Assembly: GCF_017876435.1 (NCBI RefSeq)
Contig: NZ_JAGIOA010000001.1
Coordinates: 2,790,001 to 2,854,000, forward strand
Reading direction: 5' to 3'
Origin: Microbacterium phyllosphaerae
GTDB lineage: Bacteria; Actinomycetota; Actinomycetes; Actinomycetales; Microbacteriaceae
Length of the DNA stretch: 64,000 bases
A model generated the notes under the pieces. It was not told the DNA's origin. It saw only the letters and a program-made list of their open reading frames with translations, and made no database searches. This document shows, one piece after another, positions 47,125 through 56,173 of the stretch. Made by a program: the position numbers and the translations under genes. The stretch's first letter is position 1. The number at the start of each line of letters is the position of its first letter.

Positions 47125-47745
47125 GTGATCGAGTTCATCATCGGCACCAGCCTCGCGGCCTCCGCAGGTCTGAACGCCTGGATGCCGCTGTTCCTCCTCG
47201 GGCTCGCCGACCGGCTGCTGCCGGCCATGACGCTTCCTTCGGCGTGGTCCTGGCTGTCGAGCGACATCGCGCTGTGGGTCGTGGGCGTCCTGCTGCTCCT
47301 CGAGATCGTCGCCGACAAGATCCCCGCGGTCGACTCGGTGAACGACGTGATCCAGAGCATCCTGCGCCCCGCCGCAGGAGGCATCGCGTTCGGGGCGGGG
47401 TCCGGCGCCCAGACGATCGCCGTCGACGACCCCGCGGCGTTCTTCACCGACAACACCTGGGTTCCCGTCGTCACAGGCATCGCGATCGCCCTGGTCGTGC
47501 ATGTGGTCAAGGCCACGGCTCGCGTGGCTGCGAACACGACCACCGGCGGTCTGGCCGCACCGGTGCTCAGCAGCGTCGAAGACGGGGCGTCCTTCGCCCT
47601 CGCCGCCGCAGCGATCATCGTGCCGGTGCTGGCGGCGATGATGCTCGTCGGACTCGTCGTCGCGGTGATCGTGCTCCTGCGGCGACGCGCTCGACGCCGG
47701 CGCGCACGTCGGGCGGATCACTCTGTCGCGGGCGTCCAGACGTAG
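47125..47745 (+). CDS. DUF4126 family membrane protein
   Basis: 206 residues, GTG start fixed by the leaderless TAGAGT. Membrane helices at the N-terminus and near VVGVLLLLEIVADKIP, VPVVTGIAIALVVHVV and IIVPVLAAMMLVGLVVAVIVLL. A very basic tail ([11 protein letters not shown]) follows. DKIPAVDSVNDV is the DUF4126 hallmark. Function unknown. Its end overlaps the convergent GNAT gene by 28 nt. Confidence 0.85.
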   Translation: MIEFIIGTSLAASAGLNAWMPLFLLGLADRLLPAMTLPSAWSWLSSDIALWVVGVLLLLEIVADKIPAVDSVNDVIQSILRPAAGGIAFGAGSGAQTIAVDDPAAFFTDNTWVPVVTGIAIALVVHVVKATARVAANTTTGGLAAPVLSSVEDGASFALAAAAIIVPVLAAMMLVGLVVAVIVLLRRRARRRRARRADHSVAGVQT

Positions 47746-48509
47746 GGAGTCGTGGTCGACACCATCATCAGTCCTGCACGTTCGAGGATGGGTCGGGAGA
47801 ACTCCGTCGAGTCGGACTGGAGATAGCGCTTGCCTCGAGCGAGCGCCGACCGCGCACGCTGTGCGGTGAGTGCGCGATAGATCCCGCGCCCTCGCCACGA
47901 CGGCAGCGTCGCACCACCCCACAATCCCGCGAAGTCGGTCCCCGCCACCGGCTCGAGGCGTCCCGCGCTGATCACCGCGCCGTCCGACACTGCGATCCAC
48001 AACTCCACCGAATCGTCCGAACGGACGCGTTGCAGAGTCGTCTCGGCCCGCGCACGCCAGTGCGGGTCCTCGAAGACGGTGCCCTGCATCTCCTCCATGG
48101 CCAGCACCTCCGCCTCGGTGCGTGCACGGCGCAGCTCCACTCCGTCAGGAACCGCGACCTCCTCGGCGAGCAGTGCAGCCTCCCCGATCATGATCGACTC
48201 GGTGTCCTCGGGCACGAACCCTCGTGCGATGAGCGCATCGTGCAGCCCGGGGGCACGGTCATGGCCACGGGTCTTCCACTCCACGCTCGCGATGCCCGGA
48301 ATGCCGAGGAAGTGCGCGATCGCCGCGTCGACGAGCTCGGCCACCCGCGCGGCATCCGCTCCGTCCAGGTTCGCGTACGACACGAACCCGCGTCCGCCGG
48401 GGAAGACCGCGAGACGGATGGGTCCCATCGATGAGACAGACAGTGCTTGAGCGGTCTCCGCATCGGTCCGAAGCTGTGCGTCGTAGGCGGCGAGGAGATT
48501 CAGTCGCAT
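47718..48509 (-). CDS. GNAT-family N-acetyltransferase
   Basis: 263 residues. The acetyl-CoA-binding motif A is LPSWRGRGIYRALTA in the C-terminal half. The N-terminal ~120 residues may be a second, degenerate GNAT fold. The substrate is not predictable. The start at 48509 has GAGG upstream. Confidence 0.85.
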   Translation of the reverse strand: MRLNLLAAYDAQLRTDAETAQALSVSSMGPIRLAVFPGGRGFVSYANLDGADAARVAELVDAAIAHFLGIPGIASVEWKTRGHDRAPGLHDALIARGFVPEDTESIMIGEAALLAEEVAVPDGVELRRARTEAEVLAMEEMQGTVFEDPHWRARAETTLQRVRSDDSVELWIAVSDGAVISAGRLEPVAGTDFAGLWGGATLPSWRGRGIYRALTAQRARSALARGKRYLQSDSTEFSRPILERAGLMMVSTTTPYVWTPATE

Positions 48510-48555
48510 GCGTCCATCCTCGCAGTGACACCGGTCACGAGCGGTCGATCGTCGC

Positions 48556-49770
48556 TCAGGAGAGACCGTCATCGGGCGATCCGCGCAGCTTCGCGACAGC
48601 CGAGGCCGCCGCGAGGGCGCACATCGCGAGGATCGCAACGATGAACCACACCCAGTCCACCTGGCCGAACACGATGCCGAGCGCCCAGCCGAACAGGCTC
48701 GATCCCGCGTAGTAACCGAAGTAATAGAGCGAGGATGCCTGTGCTCTGCTGTCGGGTCCTGCCGCCACCGGCGCCCACCCCGATGCCACCGCGTGCGCCC
48801 CGAAGAAGCCCCCGGTGAAGAGAAGCAGCCCGAGCAGCACGATCGGAGTGGCGTGCGCCCACATCGCGGCCGCACCCGCTGCCATCACCGCGATCGCGCC
48901 CAGCAGCACCGGGTATCGCCCGAAACGCGCGGCCAGAGAACCGGCCCAGGGCGACGAGACGGTGCCGGCGAGGTAGGCGAGGAAGAGCAGTGTCACCACC
49001 CAGGCCGGAAGCGTGAAGGGCGGCTCGGCGAGGTGGAATCCGAGGTAGTTGTAGACGGCCACGAACGCGCCCATGAGCAGGAAGCCCTGGGCATACAGCG
49101 CGAGCTGACGCCCCGAGCGCAGGGGCGTCAGCAGGCGCGTGAGGATCCCCGGTCCGGCGTGGTCGCGGAATCGTCCGGGCACGAAACCCTGCGCCTTCGG
49201 CGTCAGCCAGAGGAACAGCACGGCCGCCAGCGCGCACACCCCCGCGACCGTCCACATACCCTCCCGCCATCCCGTCTGCTCGCCGACGATGCCGGACACG
49301 ATCCGTCCGAGCAGCCCGCCCACCGTCGTCCCGGCGATGTAGCTCCCTGCCGCCGCGGCGGCATTCCGCGGGCTGACCTCTTCGCTCAGGTACGCCAACG
49401 CGACCGCAGGCACCGCCCCGAGCGCGACTCCCTCGAGAAGGCGGAGGCTCAACAGCATCTCCAAGCCGGTGCTGAGCGGCGCGAGGAGCCCCAGCGCGGT
49501 CGCGGTGAGCACGCCGATCGCCATCGCCTGCACGCGCCCGATGCGGTCGGCCACCATCGACCACGGGATGACGGCGGCGGCCAGACCGAGCGTCGCCGCG
49601 GACACGCTCAGAGCGGCGCTCGCCGGCGAGATGCCCAGGTCGATCGACAGCTGCGGCAGCACGGCCTGGGGCGAATAGAGCTGCGCGAATGTCGCGATCC
49701 CGGCGAAGAACAGCCCGACGATCAACCGTCGGTAGGCGGGTGATCCGGGGGCGTGACCCGTGAAGGTCAC
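48556..49770 (-). CDS. MFS transporter (YnfM-like)
   Basis: 404 residues with about 12 membrane helices. The N-terminal FFAGIATFAQLYSPQAVLPQLSIDL and the motif A-like DRIGRVQAM loop place it in the multidrug/metabolite exporter branch. The GTG start overlaps the coaE stop (GTGA), so it is co-transcribed with coaE. Substrate unknown. Confidence 0.9.
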   Translation of the reverse strand: MTFTGHAPGSPAYRRLIVGLFFAGIATFAQLYSPQAVLPQLSIDLGISPASAALSVSAATLGLAAAVIPWSMVADRIGRVQAMAIGVLTATALGLLAPLSTGLEMLLSLRLLEGVALGAVPAVALAYLSEEVSPRNAAAAAGSYIAGTTVGGLLGRIVSGIVGEQTGWREGMWTVAGVCALAAVLFLWLTPKAQGFVPGRFRDHAGPGILTRLLTPLRSGRQLALYAQGFLLMGAFVAVYNYLGFHLAEPPFTLPAWVVTLLFLAYLAGTVSSPWAGSLAARFGRYPVLLGAIAVMAAGAAAMWAHATPIVLLGLLLFTGGFFGAHAVASGWAPVAAGPDSRAQASSLYYFGYYAGSSLFGWALGIVFGQVDWVWFIVAILAMCALAAASAVAKLRGSPDDGLS

Positions 49771-50366
49771 GACGTGCTGATCCGCTCCCAGAGAGCATCC
49801 GCCTGTGCGAGCGTCTGCTCGAGCGATCCGGACGTGTCGATGACCACGTCCGCGATGGCCAGGCGTCGCTCATCGGAGACCTGCGCGTCGATCCGCTCCT
49901 GCGCGGCCCTCTCGGGCATACCGCGCAGCTCCACCAGCCGACGTCTGCGTTCTTCTACGGGCGCGTGTGCGACGACGATCAGGTCCCAGGGATCGTCGAC
50001 CCGTGCCTCGACGAGCAGCGGCACGTCGTAGACGACCACCGCGTCGGAGTGGGCGGCAGCCGCCTCGTCGAACCGACGCTGTGATTCGATTCGGACCGCG
50101 GGATGCACGATCGCGTTCAGCCGCGCGAGCTGCTCCGGGTGCCCGAAGACCTTCGCTCCCAGCGCTGCGCGATCGAGTGATCCGTCGGCGGCGATGATCT
50201 CCGCACCGAAGGCCTCCCCGATCGCGGCGAGCACCGGACTCCCGGGACCCTGTACGTCGCGCACGATCTGATCGGCGTCGACGATGACGGCTCCCCTCTC
50301 CGCCAGCCGTCGTGCGATGGTCGACTTCCCGGAGGCGATGCCGCCGGTGAGCGCGATGAGAGCCAT
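49767..50366 (-). CDS. coaE: dephospho-CoA kinase
   Basis: 199 residues. It adds the 3'-phosphate in the last step of CoA synthesis. Walker A GGIASGKST at 8-16, DADQIVRDV and VYDVPLLVEA are diagnostic. TAGACT lies 6 nt before the ATG, giving a leaderless transcript that also carries the MFS gene. Confidence 0.96.
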   Translation of the reverse strand: MALIALTGGIASGKSTIARRLAERGAVIVDADQIVRDVQGPGSPVLAAIGEAFGAEIIAADGSLDRAALGAKVFGHPEQLARLNAIVHPAVRIESQRRFDEAAAAHSDAVVVYDVPLLVEARVDDPWDLIVVAHAPVEERRRRLVELRGMPERAAQERIDAQVSDERRLAIADVVIDTSGSLEQTLAQADALWERISTS

Positions 50367-50372
50367 GCGGCC

Positions 50373-50378
50373 AGTCTA
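50373..50378 (-). promoter_or_regulatory. leaderless -10 of coaE
   Basis: Minus-strand TAGACT, 6 nt before the ATG. Confidence 0.55.
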
Positions 50379-50396
50379 GGCTTCGGCCCGGCCGGC

Positions 50397-50981
50397 TCAG
50401 CGCCCGAGCAGCTGCCGACGGGAGCTGATGACACCCGTGTCGAACCCCGCCAGGTGCAGTCCGCCGTGGAACCGAGCGTGCTCGATCTTGATGCAGCGAT
50501 CCATCACCACGGAGAGTCCCGCATCCTCGGCGAGAGCAGCCGCCCCCTCGTTCCAGGAGCCGAGCTGCAGCCACAGCGTCTGCGCGCCGACGTCGATCGC
50601 CTCCTGCGCGACACCCGGCAGATCCTCGTGCCGACGGAACACGTCGACGATGTCGGGGACGACGGGGAGGTCGGCGAGCGATGCGTAGACGGGTTGGCCG
50701 AGGATCGACGATTCGCGCGGATTGACGAGGTACACGTCGTACGCGGTGCTCGAGAGCAGGTAGGTTGCGACGAAGTACGACGCGCGGGCCGGGTTGTTCG
50801 ATGCGCCGACGATCGCGACGGACTTCGCGCGTCGCAGGATGCCGAAGCGCTGCTGCTGGTTCGGGCCCTGCCATGTGCGCTCAGGATGCAGCGAGGCGGC
50901 GGCGGGCAGCGCGCACGCCACGGCATCCTGAGGCGTGGGCACGGCGCAGGCGTCCCCCGCCGCGATGTCGGTGCCGCTCAT
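50397..50981 (-). CDS. CoA-binding domain protein
   Basis: 194 residues. A Rossmann CoA_binding domain (SVAIVGASNNPARASYFVATYLL, then VYLVNPRESSILGQPVYASL and QLGSWNEGAAALAEDAGLSVVMDRCIKIEH) of the YccU type. The biochemical role is undefined. It is coupled to metY by ATGA and ends the transporter-acs-metY operon. Confidence 0.9.
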   Translation of the reverse strand: MSGTDIAAGDACAVPTPQDAVACALPAAASLHPERTWQGPNQQQRFGILRRAKSVAIVGASNNPARASYFVATYLLSSTAYDVYLVNPRESSILGQPVYASLADLPVVPDIVDVFRRHEDLPGVAQEAIDVGAQTLWLQLGSWNEGAAALAEDAGLSVVMDRCIKIEHARFHGGLHLAGFDTGVISSRRQLLGR

Positions 50982-52285
50982 CGGTTCGCTCCCGTCGCCG
51001 TGCTGAGTGCCTGGTCGAGGTCCCAGATGATGTCGTCCGCGTCTTCGAGGCCCACCGAGATGCGGATGAGGTCCGAACGGACGCCGGCTGCCGCGAGCTG
51101 AGACTCCGTCAGCTGCCGATGCGTGGTGGATGCCGGGTGGATGACGAGCGTGCGCGCGTCACCGATGTTGGCCAGGTGCGATGCCAGCTGGAGGTTCTCG
51201 ATCAGGGTCTCCCCCGCCGCGCGACCGTCGTCGGCCTTGACCCCGAAGGCGAAGACCGACCCCGGTCCGAGCGGCAGATACTTGGCGGCCCGCTCATGGT
51301 GCGGATGCCCCTCGAGCCCCGCCCAGGTCACGTATTCCACGCGAGGGTCGGACGCCAGCCAGTCCGCGACGATGCGCGCGTTGGCGAGATGGGCGTCGAT
51401 GCGCTGCGGAAGCGTCTCGACGCCCTGCAGGAGGTTGAAGGCGGACTGCGGACTCAACGCGGGCCCGATGTCACGCAGCTGCTCGGTGCGGAGCTTGGTG
51501 AGGAACCCGTACTCGCCGAAGTTGTCCCACCACTTGATCCCGCCGTAGGACTCGACAGGCTCGGTCATCTGCGGGAACCGCCCGTTGCCCCAGTCGAACG
51601 TGCCCTTCTCGATCACGACTCCCCCGAGGGTCGTCCCATGACCGCCGAGGAACTTGGTCACCGAGTGGATGACGATGTCGGCGCCGTGCTCGAGCGGACG
51701 CGCGAGGTACGGGGTGGCCAGTGTCGCGTCGACGACGAGCGGCACGCCCGCAGCGTGGGCGACCTCTGCGAGACCATCGATGTCGGCGATCTCGCCGGAC
51801 GGATTGCCGATCATCTCCACGTAGACGACCTTGGTCTCGGGGCGGATCGCCGCCGCGTAGTCTGCGGGGTCGGTGGAGGGGACGAACGTGGTCTCGACGC
51901 CGAAACGGCGAAGCGTCACGTCGAGCTGGGTCACCGTGCCGCCGTAGAGCTGGGCGGAGGCCACCACATGGTCGCCGGCTCCGACGAGCGCGGCGAAGGT
52001 GATGAACTCCGCGCTCATGCCGGATGCGGTCGCGACGGCGCCGATCCCGCCCTCGAGCGAGGCCAGACGCTCCTCGAGTGCGGCGACGGTGGGGTTGCCG
52101 ATGCGGGAGTAGATGTTGCCGTACTTCTGCAGCGCGAAGAGGTTGCCGGCATCCGTCGCATCCTCGAAGACGAAGGACGTCGTCTGGTAGATCGGCACGG
52201 CGCGTGCGCCGGTGGCGGCGTCAGGAGTGCCGCCGGCATGGAGCGCCCTCGTGCGAAATCCGAAGCGGTGTTCTTCCGTCATCAT
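50978..52285 (-). CDS. metY: O-acetylhomoserine sulfhydrylase (aminocarboxypropyltransferase)
   Basis: 435 residues, typical MetY length. A PLP enzyme of the Cys/Met metabolism family that makes homocysteine from O-acetylhomoserine and sulfide. The PLP lysine is in HSVTKFLGGHGT; YGNIYSRIGNPT and SAQLYGGTVTQL are family-specific. The start is ATG 52285 (ATGA with acs) or the next ATG at 52282. It is downstream of a sulfonate-type importer, so it probably serves sulfur assimilation. Confidence 0.93.
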   Translation of the reverse strand: MMTEEHRFGFRTRALHAGGTPDAATGARAVPIYQTTSFVFEDATDAGNLFALQKYGNIYSRIGNPTVAALEERLASLEGGIGAVATASGMSAEFITFAALVGAGDHVVASAQLYGGTVTQLDVTLRRFGVETTFVPSTDPADYAAAIRPETKVVYVEMIGNPSGEIADIDGLAEVAHAAGVPLVVDATLATPYLARPLEHGADIVIHSVTKFLGGHGTTLGGVVIEKGTFDWGNGRFPQMTEPVESYGGIKWWDNFGEYGFLTKLRTEQLRDIGPALSPQSAFNLLQGVETLPQRIDAHLANARIVADWLASDPRVEYVTWAGLEGHPHHERAAKYLPLGPGSVFAFGVKADDGRAAGETLIENLQLASHLANIGDARTLVIHPASTTHRQLTESQLAAAGVRSDLIRISVGLEDADDIIWDLDQALSTATGANR

Positions 52286-54279
52286 GTCCTCAGTTCAGCG
52301 TTCTCGAGCACGGCGGCGATGTCGTCGACGGCCCACGGGTTCTGCAGAGATGTCGTGTCCCCGAGGGGTGCGGGTGCGCGTCCTGCTCGTCGGTCCTGCT
52401 CGGCTTCCCAGAGCTGCGCGAGCAGTCGCCGCATGATCTTGCCGGAGCGGGTCTTGGGCAGGTCGGGCACCACGACGATGTGTTTCGGCTTGGCGACAGG
52501 TCCGATCGCCGTGGCGACCTGGCCCCGCAGCTCCGAGGTCGAGACCTCCGAGCGTCCGGACGCGGTGACGAAGGCGACCACCGCCTGCCCGGTGACCGCG
52601 TCGGCGACGCCTGCGGTTCCGGCCTCTCCGACCGTGTCGTGCGCCACGAGGGCCGATTCGATCTCGATGGTCGAGAGCCTGTGACCGGACACATTCACGA
52701 CGTCGTCGAGTCGGCCGAGGATCCAGATGTATCCGTCGGCGTCTCGGGTGGCCCCGTCACCGGCGACGTAGTATCCGCCGTGCTCGCCGTGTCCGGCGTA
52801 CGCCGCCCAGTACGCGTCGCGGTAGCGCTGCGGGTTCCCCCACACGGTGCGGGCCATCCCCGGCCATGGACGTCGCACGACGAGCGTGCCGGATCTTCCG
52901 GGCGCGACCTCATCGCCGTTCACATCGACCACCGTCGCATCGATGCCCGGCAGCGGCACGGACGCTGATCCTGGCTTGAGCGTCGTGACGCCGGGAAGCG
53001 GTGCGATCATCGCCGCCCCGGTCTCGGACTGCCACCAGGTGTCGACCACCGGGAGCTCGTCGCGCCCGAAGTTGCGGCGGAACCAGATCCACGCCTCAGG
53101 GTTGATCGCCTCCCCGACCGTTCCGAGCAGGCGCAGCGATGACAGGTCGTGCCCCTGCGGCAGCTCGGTGCCGAACCAGGTCATGAAGGTCCGGATGAGC
53201 GTGGGCGCGGTGTAGTACACGGTCACGCCGTAGCGCTCGATGATCTCGAGATGCCGCTCTCGGTTCGGAGTGTCCGGCGTCCCCTCGTAGATGACCTGCG
53301 TCAGCCCGTTCGAGAGCGGACCGTAGATCTCGTACGTGTGGGCCGTCACCCAGGCGAGGTCCGCCGTGCACCAGTGGACGTCGTCGGGCTTCGCGTCGAA
53401 ATGGGCCCAGTGCGCCCAGCTCGCGTGCGTGAGGTAGCCGCCGGAGGTGTGGACGAGTCCCTTCGGCTTCCCGGTGGTGCCCGACGTGTAGATGATGAAG
53501 AGCGGATGCTCGGAATCGAACGCTTCTGCCACGTGCTCGGACGAGGCGGTGTCGACGACGTCGTGCCACCACACGTCGCGTCCCTCGGTCCAGGGGACCT
53601 CCTGGCCGGTGCGCCGGAGCACGAGCACGTGCTCGAGGTCGGGGAGATCCGCAGCCGCGATGTCGGCCGTCGACTTGACCTCGGTGGCAGTGCCGCGGCG
53701 GAACTGGCCGTCGCTCGTCACGAGCAGCTTGGCTCCGGTGTCGGCGAGTCGGAACCGCACGGCCTCGGCGGAGAACCCGCCGAACACCAGCGAGTGCACG
53801 GCTCCGATGCGAGCGCACGCGAGCGTGATCACGACCGTCTCGATCAGCACAGGAAGGTAGACGACGACGCGATCACCGGGTCGGATGCCGAGTGCTATGA
53901 GCGCGTTCGCCGCGCGCGACACCCTCTCCTGGAGGTCGGAGTACGTCACGGCGATGCGGTCGCCCGGCTCGCCCTCGAAGTGCAGGGCGACCTTGTCACC
54001 GCGGCCGGCCTCGACATGGCGGTCGACGCAGTTGTACGCGACGTTGAGGCGGCCGCCGACGAACCAGCGCGCAGCGGGAACGGCATCTGCCACGGGCGGT
54101 TCCCATTCGTGAGCCGTATGCCAGGACTCGGCCCAGTCGAGCCGCTCGGCCGCCTGCTCCCAGAAGAGGGTCGGGTCCGAGGCCGCCCGCGCATAGGCCT
54201 CTTCGGTCACGTTCGCCGTCGCGGCGAACCCTGCGGGCGCCGGATAGGTGCGGGTCTCGTGCAGCCGGGCTTCCGTCAT
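52282..54279 (-). CDS. acyl-CoA synthetase (acetyl-/propionyl-CoA synthetase type)
   Basis: 665 residues, the size of Acs/PrpE. The ANL motifs are YTSGTTGKPKG (adenylate P-loop), DTWWQSETG, GYYVAGDGATRDADGYIWILGRLDDVVNVSGHRL, and the catalytic lysine in PKTRSGKIMRR near the C-terminus, the site of acetylation control in Acs. It activates acetate or propionate to the CoA thioester. It lies 2 nt after the ABC permease gene and overlaps metY, an unusual setting. Confidence 0.93.
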   Translation of the reverse strand: MTEARLHETRTYPAPAGFAATANVTEEAYARAASDPTLFWEQAAERLDWAESWHTAHEWEPPVADAVPAARWFVGGRLNVAYNCVDRHVEAGRGDKVALHFEGEPGDRIAVTYSDLQERVSRAANALIALGIRPGDRVVVYLPVLIETVVITLACARIGAVHSLVFGGFSAEAVRFRLADTGAKLLVTSDGQFRRGTATEVKSTADIAAADLPDLEHVLVLRRTGQEVPWTEGRDVWWHDVVDTASSEHVAEAFDSEHPLFIIYTSGTTGKPKGLVHTSGGYLTHASWAHWAHFDAKPDDVHWCTADLAWVTAHTYEIYGPLSNGLTQVIYEGTPDTPNRERHLEIIERYGVTVYYTAPTLIRTFMTWFGTELPQGHDLSSLRLLGTVGEAINPEAWIWFRRNFGRDELPVVDTWWQSETGAAMIAPLPGVTTLKPGSASVPLPGIDATVVDVNGDEVAPGRSGTLVVRRPWPGMARTVWGNPQRYRDAYWAAYAGHGEHGGYYVAGDGATRDADGYIWILGRLDDVVNVSGHRLSTIEIESALVAHDTVGEAGTAGVADAVTGQAVVAFVTASGRSEVSTSELRGQVATAIGPVAKPKHIVVVPDLPKTRSGKIMRRLLAQLWEAEQDRRAGRAPAPLGDTTSLQNPWAVDDIAAVLENAELRT

Positions 54280-54281
54280 GA

Positions 54282-55133
54282 TCACACCCACCGTCGGAGC
54301 AGGTACTTCTCGACCAGAACGAGAAGCGCGTTCGTGATCGTCCCGAGGAGCGCGAGCAGGACGATCGAGAGCAGGATGCGGTCGACGCGTCCGTTGCTCT
54401 GAGAATCGGTGAGCAGGAACCCGAGTCCCATCGACGACGCGATGAGCTCTGCTGCGACCAGGAACAGCCACGCCTGTGCGAGCGCGAGTCGGAGGCCGGC
54501 GATCACCGACGGCACGACTGCGGGCAGTTGCACGGTGCGGAACAGCGACCAGCCGCGCAGGCTGAACGACCGCCCGGCCTCGACCAGCAGCGGATCGACA
54601 TGGCGGAGCGCCGACGCGACCGTGGTGTAGACGGGGAAGAAGGCGCCGATCGCGATCAGCGTCACCTTCGACTCCTCACCGATCTGCATCCAGAGAATGA
54701 GCAGCGGCACCCAGGCCAGGGACGGGACCGCACGGACTGCCGAGAGCGTCGGGCTGAGCAGCACGTCGCCGATCCTCGAGAGCCCGACGATCCCCGCGAT
54801 CGCGAGTCCGATCACTGATCCGATCGCGAAGCCGAGCAGCACGCGCTGCACCGAGATCGCGATGTGCGTCCAGAGCAGCCCCCGCTCGGCCAGCTCGACA
54901 CCGGCAGCGAAGACGGATTCCGGAGACGGCAGCAGGTAGGGCGCGACGGCTCCGGTGGTCGTCACGACCTGCCACGCGATGAGGATGAGGACAGGCAGCA
55001 GGAACCCGCCGGCGATCCGCACTGCCGGACGGTCCCACGCATGCCGCGCGCCCACCTCGGGCCGCCGACGGACACCTCGAGCGGCGTCGAGCGCCTCACG
55101 CGCGTCGGCGGGGACCACCACCTGGTCGGTCAC
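54282..55133 (-). CDS. ABC transporter permease, sulfonate/nitrate/taurine type
   Basis: 283 residues with about six membrane helices and the EAA loop (VEAGRSFSLRGWSLFRTVQLP). LRLALAQAWLFLVAAELI is typical of SsuC/TauC/NrtB permeases. The GTG start overlaps the binding-protein stop (GTGA). Substrate not fixed by this gene. Confidence 0.92.
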   Translation of the reverse strand: MTDQVVVPADAREALDAARGVRRRPEVGARHAWDRPAVRIAGGFLLPVLILIAWQVVTTTGAVAPYLLPSPESVFAAGVELAERGLLWTHIAISVQRVLLGFAIGSVIGLAIAGIVGLSRIGDVLLSPTLSAVRAVPSLAWVPLLILWMQIGEESKVTLIAIGAFFPVYTTVASALRHVDPLLVEAGRSFSLRGWSLFRTVQLPAVVPSVIAGLRLALAQAWLFLVAAELIASSMGLGFLLTDSQSNGRVDRILLSIVLLALLGTITNALLVLVEKYLLRRWV

Positions 55134-56173
55134 TCGCCCCCGACCGCCTTCTCGGCGAACGTCGCGTTCACGATCGAGTCGAGCGCCTTGTCGACCGAAT
55201 CCTTGCCGCCCTGCACGTCACCGGAGTCGGCGAGCACGGGCGCGATCTTCTCGAGCACGGCGACCTGATCGTCACCGGGGATCCCGCTCACGTCGAGGTT
55301 CGAGCGCTCGGTGATCACGGTCTTGGCGACCTCGACGTCGATGCCGGCCACCTCGGCGAGCAGCGCCGCGGTCTCGTCCGGGTTCTCGAGAGCCCAGTCG
55401 CGCGCCTTCTCGTAGGCGTCCACCACCGCCTGGGCGAGATCGGCGTGGTTCTCGATGAAGTCCTCGGTCGCGTTCAGGAACCCGTAGGTGTTGAAGTCGA
55501 CGTTGCGGTAGATGAGCTGGTCACCCGACTCCACCTCGGCCGCGGCCATGATCGGGTCGAGTCCGGCCCAGGCGTCGACCGAGCCGCCGTCGAGCGCGGC
55601 GCGCCCGTCCGCGTGCTGGAGGTTCTGCACCTCGACGTCGTCGACCGAGAGACCGGCCTCCTCGAGCGACTGCAGCAGGAAGAAGTACGGGTCAGTGCCC
55701 TTGGTCGCGGCGACCGACTTGCCCGCGAGGTCCTCGACGGAGGTGATGTCGCTGTCGGGACCGACGACGATCGCCGACCACTCGGGCTGAGAGAAGATGT
55801 CGATGACCTGAATCGGAGAGCCGTTCGCGCGAGCGAGGAGCGCGGCAGAACCTGCGGTCGAGCCCACGTCGATCGAGCCGGAGCGCAGCAACTCGTTCGC
55901 CTTGTTGGATCCGGCGGACTGCACCCACTCGACCTCGACGTCGTCGCCCAGGATCTCCTCGAGGATGCCCTGGTCGCGGATCACGAGGCTGAGAGGGTTG
56001 TACGTGGCGAAGTCGATCGACAGCGTGTCGGACGACCACTCCCCGGTCGACGCGGCGTCGTCCTTCGCGTCGGAGGCCGTGGCGTTCTCACCGGCGACGC
56101 AGCCGGTCGCGACGAGCATCATCGTCCCGGCGACGGCGATCGCGGGGATGATTCGGCGGGTGATGGTGCTCAT
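55130..56173 (-). CDS. ABC transporter substrate-binding lipoprotein, SsuA/NMT1 type
   Basis: 347 residues. The signal peptide ends with lipobox VATGC, lipid cysteine at residue 25. GSIDVGSTAGSAALLARANGSPI and KGTDPYFFLLQSLEEAGL match the aliphatic-sulfonate binding family. Together with metY downstream a sulfonate-sulfur source is plausible, but nitrate-, taurine- and thiamine-precursor binders share this fold. Confidence 0.9.
   Translation of the reverse strand: MSTITRRIIPAIAVAGTMMLVATGCVAGENATASDAKDDAASTGEWSSDTLSIDFATYNPLSLVIRDQGILEEILGDDVEVEWVQSAGSNKANELLRSGSIDVGSTAGSAALLARANGSPIQVIDIFSQPEWSAIVVGPDSDITSVEDLAGKSVAATKGTDPYFFLLQSLEEAGLSVDDVEVQNLQHADGRAALDGGSVDAWAGLDPIMAAAEVESGDQLIYRNVDFNTYGFLNATEDFIENHADLAQAVVDAYEKARDWALENPDETAALLAEVAGIDVEVAKTVITERSNLDVSGIPGDDQVAVLEKIAPVLADSGDVQGGKDSVDKALDSIVNATFAEKAVGGE

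Noticed and set aside
44991..48434. Very long open frame on the plus strand opposite uvrB and beyond
   Set aside because: High-GC codon bias of uvrB creates stop-free antisense frames; the translation is Arg/His/Asp-rich with no domain, while uvrB on the other strand is unmistakable.
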